64,000 nucleotides of DNA, taken from assembly GCA_900637135.1 (NCBI GenBank), contig LR134353.1:2418001-2482000 (forward strand), given 5' to 3'. Both the position numbers and the translations under genes were made by a program. Source of the DNA: Mycolicibacterium flavescens (GTDB taxonomy: Bacteria > Actinomycetota > Actinomycetes > Mycobacteriales > Mycobacteriaceae). The notes beneath the pieces were generated by a model. That model did not search any database. It had not been told where the DNA came from and saw only the letters and a program-made list of their open reading frames with translations. Shown one piece after another: positions 52,267 through 59,528 of the stretch; positions within the stretch are counted from its first letter, which is position 1, and each line of letters begins with the position of its first letter.

Positions 52267-53225
52267 ATCTCCCTCATGGCGTTGCGCTGCTTGAGCCGTT
52301 CGCGCACCACATCCTCGACACGGCCATCGGGTAGCGACAACACATAGCGCCGCATGACATCCAGCGCGAACTCCTCAATGTCGGCGTAGCTGGCGCCCGC
52401 AAGCTTGTCGGCGAGGGTGCGCGGCGCCATACCGAGGTTCCCGCCGAGCCGCACACGCAGCTGCTCGAGAAAAGCCGTGGCCTGTATGCGCGACGGGGGA
52501 GGCAGTGTTAAACGCACCTGAAAGCGGCGCCACGCCGCGCGGTCGAGCAGTTCGCCATGGTTGGTCGCGCAGACGGCGACGACGTGGGAGGGCAAGCGAT
52601 CGATCTGTAGGAGCAACGTCGAAACGACGCGCTTGATTTCGCCGGTTTCGTGCGCGTCGGAGCGCTCCTTTGCGATGGTGTCGAACTCGTCGAAAAAGAG
52701 CACGCAGCGCCGAGTCCTTGCGAACTCGAAAACGTGATCGATTCGACTCGTTGTCTCTCCGAGAAAGCTAGATACAACTCCCTCGTAACGCACGGCGTAG
52801 AACGGCACCATCAGCTCCGCTGCCAATGCTTCAGCAAGCGAGGTTTTACCGTTACCAGGCGGACCTTCCAAAAGGATGCGGTTACGCGGTTCCAGGCCGT
52901 GGCTGCGGAGAAGCTCGCTACGGTGATGCTCCTCGATGATCTCGGTCACCGCCGCCGTGACGGCAGGCGCCAGATGCACCTCTGACAATCGCCGCTTAGG
53001 CACAATTTCGGTGACCAGATCAGCGACCTGGCGGGCGGTGTCATCACGGGCGAGCAGGCTGCGAGCACCGGCAGTGGTGATCAATTCGGACAGACGATCA
53101 GCCACAAGATGGTGCTGATTGTTGCGCTCCTCGGCGATGATCGCCTCCACCAGCATGCGAAAGCGGGCGACGTCGCCACGCTGCTGCGCCTCGACCAGAT
53201 CAATCACCAGGTCAGACCTCGCCAT
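52263..53225 (-). CDS. AAA+ ATPase, IetA-like antiphage component
   Basis: 320 residues from the ATG at 53225, which has an ideal AAGGAGGGGG ribosome site; an upstream in-frame extension is not protein-like. A helical N-terminal part (MARSDLVIDLVEAQQRGDVAR) is followed by the AAA+ core: Walker A LLEGPPGNGKTSLAEAL, Walker B VLFFDEFDTIAKER, sensor 1 VAVCATNHGELLD, Arg finger region RAAWRRF and a C-terminal lid. It likely controls or remodels substrates for the overlapping subtilase gene product. Confidence 0.88.
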   Translation of the reverse strand: MARSDLVIDLVEAQQRGDVARFRMLVEAIIAEERNNQHHLVADRLSELITTAGARSLLARDDTARQVADLVTEIVPKRRLSEVHLAPAVTAAVTEIIEEHHRSELLRSHGLEPRNRILLEGPPGNGKTSLAEALAAELMVPFYAVRYEGVVSSFLGETTSRIDHVFEFARTRRCVLFFDEFDTIAKERSDAHETGEIKRVVSTLLLQIDRLPSHVVAVCATNHGELLDRAAWRRFQVRLTLPPPSRIQATAFLEQLRVRLGGNLGMAPRTLADKLAGASYADIEEFALDVMRRYVLSLPDGRVEDVVRERLKQRNAMREM

Positions 53226-53531
53226 GGCCCCCTCCTTGCACAATGCCGCTCGCTCGATCATTGCAGATGCGCGCACCACCGCGGGTTCAGCGCCGCACAA
53301 TGTGGTGCTCTCTAGCAGCGCCAACAGCCTCCAGATAGCTGTCCGAGGATTCCTTGCCCGCTCGGCCACCGGCCGCGCGCTGGCTGGCCCACAAGCTGCC
53401 CGGAGGTGTCTCTGGAGGCGCAGTGGTGTGCCGCTAGCGATGGTCGGCGCTGGTTGACTAGCTGATTGGTGTGGACGCGACACCCGTTCCAATCGGCGGG
53501 CTGATCATCGCGTCCTAGAGGGCGGCGACTA
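53226..53531. other. Intergenic region upstream of the IetA-like gene
   Basis: About 306 bp with no supported gene; presumably the promoter of the leftward defence pair. No clear dyad seen. Confidence 0.3.
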
Positions 53532-54065
53532 ATGCGGGGTCGGTCCGGCGTCGAAGGCGGCCACGTCCAGGGAAGGCCGGTTACTGTCAGCCCAACCGGA
53601 AACAAGTCCTTGACCGTAGGTATCGACGTGGCAGTGCGAGGCGAGCGAATCCTGGCAGCAGCGCTGGCAGCAGCGGGAAGGCGGCGATTCCGGAACCGGA
53701 TCGCCGGGCAAGCCGCCCGCTACTGGTCGGCGCCCACAGGATCGGCCTGGGAAGCGAACTCACACTGGCGCAACGGAATCGGTGATCAAGCCTGGCTGGA
53801 GGTCGGTGACGACCACTGGAAGATCTATGAAACCTTCGCCCGAGCCCTTAATTCGCCCAGCCCGAACACGGTGATGGAGTGGGGCGCCGGCGGCGGGGCC
53901 AACGCCGTGGCTTTCGCCCCCCATGCGCAGCGGTTCATCGCCGCCGACATCTCCCAAGAAAACCTCGACGAATGCGTCCGACAAGTCCGCGCGACGTGCA
54001 CGACACCCGTCGAGACACGGCGCATCGACCTCGCCTGCCCCGAACAAGCTGGGCCCGCTTCCTGA
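53532..54065 (+). pseudogene. SAM-dependent methyltransferase, 3'-truncated at the repeat junction
   Basis: The product contains WKIYETFARALNSPSPNTVMEWGAGGGANAVAFAP (motif I, E-x-G-x-G-x-N), RFIAADISQENLDECVRQVRA (motif II) and VETRRIDL, then ends in EQAGPAS after about 177 residues. A class I methyltransferase needs roughly another 60-100 residues for its remaining strands. The frame stops 10 bp before the right copy of the 608-bp repeat begins, so the repeat arrival probably removed the 3' part. The true start within the frame is uncertain. Confidence 0.65.
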
Positions 54066-54074
54066 CTGACATCG

Positions 54075-54682
54075 AGCGATTTTGGTTCTGGTGGTGGTCG
54101 GTGGTGTGGGTGGTGGGTGATACTGCCGTTCATGTCCTTGCAGGGCTTGGTCGATGCGACCGCAGACGCGCTCGGTGGTGCGCGCGAGTTGTACGGCCCG
54201 GCTGCGTCGGCGTCGGGGTTGCCCTCGACGAGTGGGTTGCAGAACCTCAAGACTGATCTGCGGGTGTCGGTGGATACGGTGCCGGCGACCTGGAGTGGTC
54301 GTGGGGGAGAGGGCTACAAGCTGACTGGCGGCGGTGGTGTGGCCGCTTTGGACAACGTGATCGGTGCCGATCGGGGGGTGGGCCCGCAGGTGGTGGCGGC
54401 GTCGAACGAGTCCCGTGATGGCCGCGCCGGGATGAATGGCGTGGTGAGCGATACCCGGTCGGGGGTCAATGCGATCGCCCCGAGCACTGATACCCCGGCG
54501 GGCAAGCAGGTCCTGGTCAATCATCTCGAAGGCCAGCTCGACCGCGCCAAGGCCCTGCTCACCAAATCCGAACAGCGAAACGTCGCGTTGGCGAACATGA
54601 TTCGTTCTGCTGGTGGTGGTTACGGTGGCCGGCCGATGGGCGGCGGCATGTCGATGGGCGGCGGCATGGGAATGCCCATGGG
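54075..54682 (+). repeat. 608-bp direct repeat, right copy
   Basis: Apparently identical to 19742-20349. Left boundary AGCGATTTTGG directly follows the truncated methyltransferase; divergence begins at the GGT/GGC codon in the Gly/Met linker. Confidence 0.9.
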
Positions 54683-55214
54683 TGGCGGCGGCGGATCGCC
54701 GATGAGCGGCTTCGGCGGCGGCGGTCTTGGCGGCCTCGGCGGCCTGTTCACCCCGATCGCCAAGGCGGGACTGGCGAGCAGATCGTCGTCCGGTCGATCC
54801 AGCTCGTCCGGTGTGCCGGGTATGCCGGGGCTCGACCGGCCAGGTCTGGCGAACGAGTCGCGCCTGCAGAAGTACACCCGCCGTCTCAGCCGCGCAATCA
54901 GTGCCGCCTTCCCCGAAATCACAGACATCGGTGGGTTCCGGCAAGACTCGCTCAAGTGGCATCCGTCCGGGCTGGCCATCGACGTCATGATCCCGCAGTG
55001 GGACACCCCCGCCGGCAAGGCGCTCGGTGATCGGGTGGTGCAGTTCGTTCAAGCCAACGCGCAAGAACTCGGGCTCGATCACGCGATCTGGCGCCAAAGT
55101 CAGCACAACGCGGACGGCAGCTCGTCGGGAATGTCGGATCGCGGAGACCCCAACCAGAATCACTTCAACCACGTCCACATCGCCAGCATCGGCGGCGGCT
55201 ACAGCGGATACTGA
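54132..55214 (+). CDS. WXG/DUF4226-like protein fused to a zinc-peptidase-like domain
   Basis: 360 residues. Residues 1-184 are identical to the transglycosylase fusion at 19799. After a Gly-rich linker the C-terminal domain reads LQKYTRRLSRAISAAFPEITDIGGF, LKWHPSGLAIDVMIP and NQNHFNHVHIAS. H-x6-D and HVH are the zinc-ligand pattern of M15/LAS-type peptidases; the domain matches the 'ARB-07466-like C-terminal' type common in actinobacteria. It probably cleaves peptidoglycan peptides. With its sister it forms a pair of wall enzymes sharing one export module. Confidence 0.85.
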   Translation: MSLQGLVDATADALGGARELYGPAASASGLPSTSGLQNLKTDLRVSVDTVPATWSGRGGEGYKLTGGGGVAALDNVIGADRGVGPQVVAASNESRDGRAGMNGVVSDTRSGVNAIAPSTDTPAGKQVLVNHLEGQLDRAKALLTKSEQRNVALANMIRSAGGGYGGRPMGGGMSMGGGMGMPMGGGGGSPMSGFGGGGLGGLGGLFTPIAKAGLASRSSSGRSSSSGVPGMPGLDRPGLANESRLQKYTRRLSRAISAAFPEITDIGGFRQDSLKWHPSGLAIDVMIPQWDTPAGKALGDRVVQFVQANAQELGLDHAIWRQSQHNADGSSSGMSDRGDPNQNHFNHVHIASIGGGYSGY

Positions 55215-55230
55215 CCCGTCCTAGGTCGCG

Positions 55231-55887
55231 TTATTCGAGTGTCTCCGCAGCCTTTTGGATGGACTCGCGGCTCTCGTGCACCTCGCGCATCACGGCAATC
55301 GCGTCGTCAAAGGATTCGGCGTCGGGCAGGCTGGCCGCGATCAGACTTTCCATCTTGCGCATGTTCGCGTCGAGCGCGTTGAGCGCCGCCGCGCGTGCAC
55401 CGGGATCATTGAGCTCGCTGGTCAGTACCTCCAGACAGACCGCGGTGATGGCCACGACGGCCGAGGCGATGGAGAGCGCCTGACCGTACTGGGTGGCGTT
55501 GCGCATCCCGCCGGCCGAGGCCAGGCGCTGTTGGAGAACTTCCGTGGGGTCGACGCCGGTATCGGGGTCGCGCGGAGGCACCTTCGGCGGATCTTCGCCG
55601 TCGCGGATGGCCTGGAACGTGCCGCGCGGCCATTGCAGTGCGTCCTCCAGTTTGGGCACGGTGCTCACTCGAGGCGGGCCAGCCCCGCGTTCGAGCCTGG
55701 TTGCCGTGCCGAGCGACACCCCGGCGATCTCGGCCAACGCACGCTGGGATAACCCCAGCTCAGCGCGGCGACGCGCAACGCAGTCCCGCAGTCGCGCGAG
55801 CGAAGGGTCAAGAGCATCGCCGCTGGCAGGCGTGGTTTCGCCCGCTTCCTCGTCGATGTCGCTGCCCACACTGAAAGTGAACCACAT
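55231..55887 (-). CDS. XRE-type helix-turn-helix regulator
   Basis: 218 residues from the ATG at 55887 (MWFTFSVGSDIDEEAGE); the open frame extends far upstream without protein character. An HTH_3 domain at about 30-90: CVARRRAELGLSQRALAEIAGVSLGTATRLERG. The C-terminal helical domain (SIASAVVAITAVCLEVLTSELNDPG, LNALDANMRKMESLIAASLPD) may oligomerise or bind a ligand. It converges with the peptidase-fusion gene and is divergent from the WhiB gene, whose promoter it may control. Confidence 0.85.
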   Translation of the reverse strand: MWFTFSVGSDIDEEAGETTPASGDALDPSLARLRDCVARRRAELGLSQRALAEIAGVSLGTATRLERGAGPPRVSTVPKLEDALQWPRGTFQAIRDGEDPPKVPPRDPDTGVDPTEVLQQRLASAGGMRNATQYGQALSIASAVVAITAVCLEVLTSELNDPGARAAALNALDANMRKMESLIAASLPDAESFDDAIAVMREVHESRESIQKAAETLE

Positions 55888-56274
55888 GCAGGCGGAACAG
55901 ACACGTATCTGACTACGTGCCGGGTCCGCAGGTTTGACCCGTGTCCGCCCACCTGAGTGCGCCACAAATGACCAACTAAGGCGCAATGTGTCCGCCCCGA
56001 GCGGCGGGTTGCGAAGAATTTTTTGGGGCCGGTGCAGAGCTACATCGCTGCCCACCTTCGCCTGGGGATACTCCTCACAAGAGCAGTTAGAGCGCCTTTT
56101 TTCCGAGGTGTTCCTGGCTGGCGCTGGGCTGCGCGATCGTCCATATGTCGGCGTCCGCCGTGGACAGTTGAAGATTTGTGCTGCACAGATGCCGATCGGT
56201 GGGGTTATGATCACCTCATGCTCAATAAGGGCACAACTAACACACAATTACAGACCAGTTTGCGAGGTGGTGTC
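55888..56274. other. Divergent intergenic region upstream of the WhiB gene
   Basis: 387 bp without a supported gene. It contains the near-dyad CAGACACGTATCTG at about 55897-55910, close to the regulator start, a possible operator. No other element seen. Confidence 0.4.
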
Positions 56275-56655
56275 ATGACACATCTAGTGGCCAATCCGGT
56301 CAAGATGGAGATCAACGGGCTTTGCAACTACTCCGACCCCGAGGACTGGTTCGACTACCGCAAGACCAAGCAGTGCAAGCGGATCTGCGGCAACTGCCCA
56401 CTGCGCCAGGCCTGCGCCCGTAGCGCCCTGGCCCGGGGAGCCACCGATGGTGTGTGGGCAGGGGTGGATCTGCCTGGAGCGCACGCCTCGGTCGAGGAGC
56501 ACCTCGTTGCGCGCCGGCAGCTGGCGATGGTGGTTTCTGCGATGGATCATCAGCCCGAGGCGCACCGTCTACGGTGTCTGGCGATCCGCGAAGCGATGCA
56601 CAACGCCACGTTCCCGGGCACCGGGGCGTTTGTCGCGGAGTCGGCCAGTGCCTAG
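56275..56655 (+). CDS. WhiB-family Fe-S regulator
   Basis: 126 residues from the ATG at 56275 with AGGTGG upstream. The four cluster Cys are C17 (GLCNYSD), C38 and C41 (RICGNCPL) and C47 (QAC), the C-x20-C-x2-C-x5-C pattern; C34 is an extra Cys. DGVWAGVDL is the conserved Gly/Trp turn. WhiB proteins bind a 4Fe-4S cluster and act with sigma factor region 4. Plasmid and phage WhiB copies can redirect host transcription. The next gene starts before its stop. Confidence 0.93.
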   Translation: MTHLVANPVKMEINGLCNYSDPEDWFDYRKTKQCKRICGNCPLRQACARSALARGATDGVWAGVDLPGAHASVEEHLVARRQLAMVVSAMDHQPEAHRLRCLAIREAMHNATFPGTGAFVAESASA

Positions 56656-57016
56656 TACGGGCGCGAGGACCTGCGCCAACAGAATCCTGCGGGACTACCT
56701 TGTCGCCGCCCTGCGCTGTTCGACGCACCCGCTGACCACAACGCAGCTACGCCAGGGCGCGCCGGCCGTCGCCGTACAGGGCAGCACGCGCCCGCTGCCG
56801 CCCACCCAGGAAGCCATCTACCGGCTGCTACGCATCCTCCACAGCGAAGGTGCCGTCGTCGCAACCGAGGTCGGCGCATGTCGGCGCGCCTGGTTCGCGA
56901 CAGTCGACCCCGACGCGGACCGCGAGATAGCCAGTCTCGATGCCCTATTCACTGCGCCCAGCGCCGCCGCTGCGCACCGACCTTCGACATTCGATCCATG
57001 CCGGCGACGCCACTGA
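56648..57016 (+). CDS. Small winged-helix-like protein downstream of WhiB
   Basis: 122 residues from a GTG at 56648, overlapping the WhiB stop. CANRILRDYLVAALRCSTHPLTTTQLRQ, then PPTQEAIYRLLRILHSEGAVVATE looks like a winged-helix fold. The next frame (56998-57308) encodes a related segment, so the two are probably tandem paralogues. No named family recognised. Co-translated with WhiB. Confidence 0.65.
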   Translation: MPSTGARTCANRILRDYLVAALRCSTHPLTTTQLRQGAPAVAVQGSTRPLPPTQEAIYRLLRILHSEGAVVATEVGACRRAWFATVDPDADREIASLDALFTAPSAAAAHRPSTFDPCRRRH

Positions 57017-57308
57017 CCGCGGACGTGCTCGCCGCACTAGAGCGCATCGGCTGCCCGGTCAGCACTACCGACTTATGAGGTGGCTCAACCGCGACCGCGC
57101 GACTCCGCTCGTCGTCGACCAGGTGTACCGCGCGCTGGAGGCGCTGCGCTCGCGCGGTGCGGTGCAGCGCATGAGGTCGGCAAGCAACAAGCGGATCCGC
57201 TACTGGGACATCGCGACCAGCAGTCCCTGCCGGTGCGGGCGTCAAGCAACACCCATCACGACCGCCGCTGAGCACCGGCGGCAAAGCCCAAGGAGGACAA
57301 CCCGATGA
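56998..57308 (+). pseudogene. Second winged-helix protein, apparently frameshifted
   Basis: MPATPLTADVLAALERIGCP VSTTDL stops at 57078, while MRWLNRDRATPLVVDQVYRA LEALRSRGAVQR continues from the ATG at 57075 in another frame. Joined, they align well with the preceding gene (TTTQLR..PTQEAIYRLLRILHSEGAV). A single-base loss at the ATGA overlap would explain the break; alternatively two small proteins or recoding are possible. The last part ends in CRCGRQATP. The 3' end overlaps the next gene by ATGA. Confidence 0.45.
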
Positions 57309-58507
57309 GCAGCAGCTTCGCCCGGCAGAGCACGCCGACTCAACGACGGACGGCCCCTCAGCGCGGCGCCCACATCACAGCGGTGCCCCATTACGGCCGC
57401 CGAGAGCAGCAGTGGCACAGCAACTACAAAGCCCTCCTCGCCTTCGTCGCCGAGGCCGGCCACGCGCAGCCAATCGAACGCATCACCCGGGAAGGATGCA
57501 GCATCGGGACATGGGTTGACACCCAGCGCGCCCGCTACCGATCGGGCCGACTGCCACTGCACCAGCAAAACCTGCTCGAAGCCGTCCCCGGCTGGATATG
57601 GACCCCTGATCGGTCCGCGGAGTATCAACGCATCTGGGACCAAGCTTTTTCCGCGCTGCAACAGTTCGTCGACACCCATGGCCATGCGCAACCGCAGTAC
57701 AAGTCCACTGGGGGAAGAATCAGGCTTGGCGTCTGGGTCAGCAAGCAGCGCGAGTTTCACCGCGAAGGAGTCCTCGCCCCGGAGAGGGCCCGCCGACTTG
57801 AGGCGCTGCCGGGCTGGGAATGGGAGCCAGAACAGGCGAGAGCCGCCCGTTCCTGGGAACGGGCCTTCGAGCTGCTATGCGCCTACGCCAGCGCCCACGG
57901 TGAGGCCCGGCCGCCGTGTGACCACATGACCGACAATGGTTTCAGCCTGGGCGGGTGGGTCGGCCGACAACGGGATGACTACCGAGCAGGGCTTCTGTCT
58001 GCGGAGAAAACTCAACGCCTGGGAACGCTGCCGGGTTGGGTGTGGGACGGCAGAGAACTAGTTGCCCAGGGCCGGAAAGCATTGTGGGACCGGAACTTCG
58101 GTGATCTTGTCGCCTATGCCGCCGAACACGGGCACGCGAGCCCTGGTCTCGATGACGCGGCATACCGCTGGGTGGTTATTCAGCGCAGACGTTATGCCAG
58201 CGGACGACTTGCCGCCGACCAAGTGACGCGCTTGGAGACCCTGCCCGGGTGGCGCTGGCGCCTGCGCAGCGTGAGGCGAAGCTGGGATGACTACTACGCG
58301 GAATTCCGTCGCTACGTCACCGATAGCGGTCACGCGAGGCCGCCGGTCAGATTCCGCACCGCTGACGGGTTGGCGTTGGGCCAGTGGACAGTCGACCAGC
58401 GCCTCGCCTATCGCCGTGGGCAGCTCACCGCGGATCAGGTTCGCCGGCTCGAACAGGTCCCGGAGTGGTCATGGAAGACCCTGACGCCGCCGAGGCCGAC
58501 ATGCTGA
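57305..58507 (+). CDS. Protein made of five helicase-associated (HA) domain repeats
   Basis: 400 residues. After a roughly 30-residue basic lead there are five units of about 70 residues, each starting with W-x5-L-x3-V/A-x5-GHA-P (YKALLAFVAEAGHAQP, FSALQQFVDTHGHAQP, FELLCAYASAHGEARP, FGDLVAYAAEHGHASP, YAEFRRYVTDSGHARP). Each then has a GxW(V/T)xxQR segment and ends in a 'LExLPGWxW' block. This is the helicase-associated domain, usually a tandem tail on large DNA helicases. Here it is free-standing, just upstream of a methylase/helicase gene. It is probably a DNA- or RNA-binding module. Confidence 0.9.
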   Translation: MSSSFARQSTPTQRRTAPQRGAHITAVPHYGRREQQWHSNYKALLAFVAEAGHAQPIERITREGCSIGTWVDTQRARYRSGRLPLHQQNLLEAVPGWIWTPDRSAEYQRIWDQAFSALQQFVDTHGHAQPQYKSTGGRIRLGVWVSKQREFHREGVLAPERARRLEALPGWEWEPEQARAARSWERAFELLCAYASAHGEARPPCDHMTDNGFSLGGWVGRQRDDYRAGLLSAEKTQRLGTLPGWVWDGRELVAQGRKALWDRNFGDLVAYAAEHGHASPGLDDAAYRWVVIQRRRYASGRLAADQVTRLETLPGWRWRLRSVRRSWDDYYAEFRRYVTDSGHARPPVRFRTADGLALGQWTVDQRLAYRRGQLTADQVRRLEQVPEWSWKTLTPPRPTC

Positions 58508-58752
58508 CAAAAAACCCAGTGCCTCGCGCTCTGGTCGTCGAGAACGCCAGCAACGGTGCTTTCACCCCCGGCATCGTGCGGGTACGTGTACGCCCTTGGA
58601 GTCGGCGTATTTCGTCGTGCAGCTGCGGGTGGCGCGGCCGGCGACGGGTGATGCGATCGCGAAGCGTTCTGGACGCACTACTGCACGCGGCCTCGCGTGG
58701 ATGTCATCCGGCGGTGCCGCTCGTCGACGTTGACATTGGTCGGCGGCCATGA
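58501..58752 (+). CDS. Small Cys-containing protein
   Basis: 83 residues from the ATG at 58501, overlapping the previous stop. RRISSCSCGWRGRRRVMRSR then LDALLHAASRGCHPAVPLVD: the CxCGW motif with later Cys/His suggests a partial zinc site. Such 'CSCGW..AL.HA...GC' proteins are frequent on actinobacterial plasmids and phages, with no known function. Moderately supported by tight packing. Confidence 0.55.
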   Translation: MLTKNPVPRALVVENASNGAFTPGIVRVRVRPWSRRISSCSCGWRGRRRVMRSRSVLDALLHAASRGCHPAVPLVDVDIGRRP

Positions 58753-58919
58753 CGCCGAGGGTGCCAATGGGCATCAGTGATCGGCGGTTACGGGCGTTCT
58801 TCGCCACTCGGGGCTACCCAGACCCCGCCACTGTCAGCCAGGAGAGGACAATATGGGCCGCAACAGAGCGCCGGACCCGAACCAGCCGGATCTGTTCAGC
58901 ATCCTCGACGAGGCAGGCG

Positions 58920-59528
58920 GTGACGGTGATCGATCCGGAGATTCTCAAGGCGGTGCAGACCGTCTACTCGACAGATCTGAGCCTGCCCGAGGAATGGACG
59001 CAGGAGCGCCGCAACCAGTTCCTGACCGCCGAAGCGGACAAAATCAGCTCGATGGCAGCCAGTATGGCCGAGGAGCTGTGGGAGAAGGCGCTCGCGGCCT
59101 GGAGTCGTCAGCGCCACGGCCAGACCCCGAATCACGCGACCAAGGTGGCACTGCTGCAGGCGGCCCGGGCGCAGGCAGCTCAGACGGTGCTGAACAACGA
59201 GCTGTACGACCTGATCGAGACCGACGAGACCACCCCGGAGTGGGAGAGCCCCGACCCGATCTCAGACCCGGCGCAGCTCAGCTGGGAGCAGCGCTGGACG
59301 AACCCGGCTCATCAGAGCGAGCCGACCGAGGCCCTCGAAGCGTTGATCGACCGTCTGTGGCCGGCCCCGGACTTTTCGGGACCGTTCCGGATCAAGGCGG
59401 GCTACCTGACATCGGCCCGGGCCGAGGACGGCTTGGCGCTACCCGCCCGCCCCGAGGACCCGTTGACCGCCGAGTTGGCGCAGATGATCTACCGCGACCT
59501 GCGCGCGGACGGACTGCCCGAGCGATAG
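58920..59528 (+). CDS. Conserved plasmid protein upstream of the methylase/helicase
   Basis: About 202 residues from a GTG at 58920 (VTVIDPEILKAVQTVYSTDL), with GAGG 7 nt upstream. The sequence is soluble and well balanced (EEWTQERRNQFLTAEADKIS, HATKVALLQAARAQAAQTVLN, FRIKAGYLTSARAEDGLALP). A better ribosome site (AGGAGAGG) precedes an ATG at 58853 in another frame, reading MGRNRAPDPNQPDLFSILDEA. One extra base near 58915 would join that start to this protein, so a frameshift or an alternative start is possible. Function unknown. Confidence 0.65.
   Translation: MTVIDPEILKAVQTVYSTDLSLPEEWTQERRNQFLTAEADKISSMAASMAEELWEKALAAWSRQRHGQTPNHATKVALLQAARAQAAQTVLNNELYDLIETDETTPEWESPDPISDPAQLSWEQRWTNPAHQSEPTEALEALIDRLWPAPDFSGPFRIKAGYLTSARAEDGLALPARPEDPLTAELAQMIYRDLRADGLPER

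Noticed and set aside
53760..55178. A 472-codon open frame on the minus strand across the right repeat
   Set aside because: It is the antisense shadow of the GC-rich fusion gene. The same shadow appears over the left copy, and the translation has no protein character or ribosome site.
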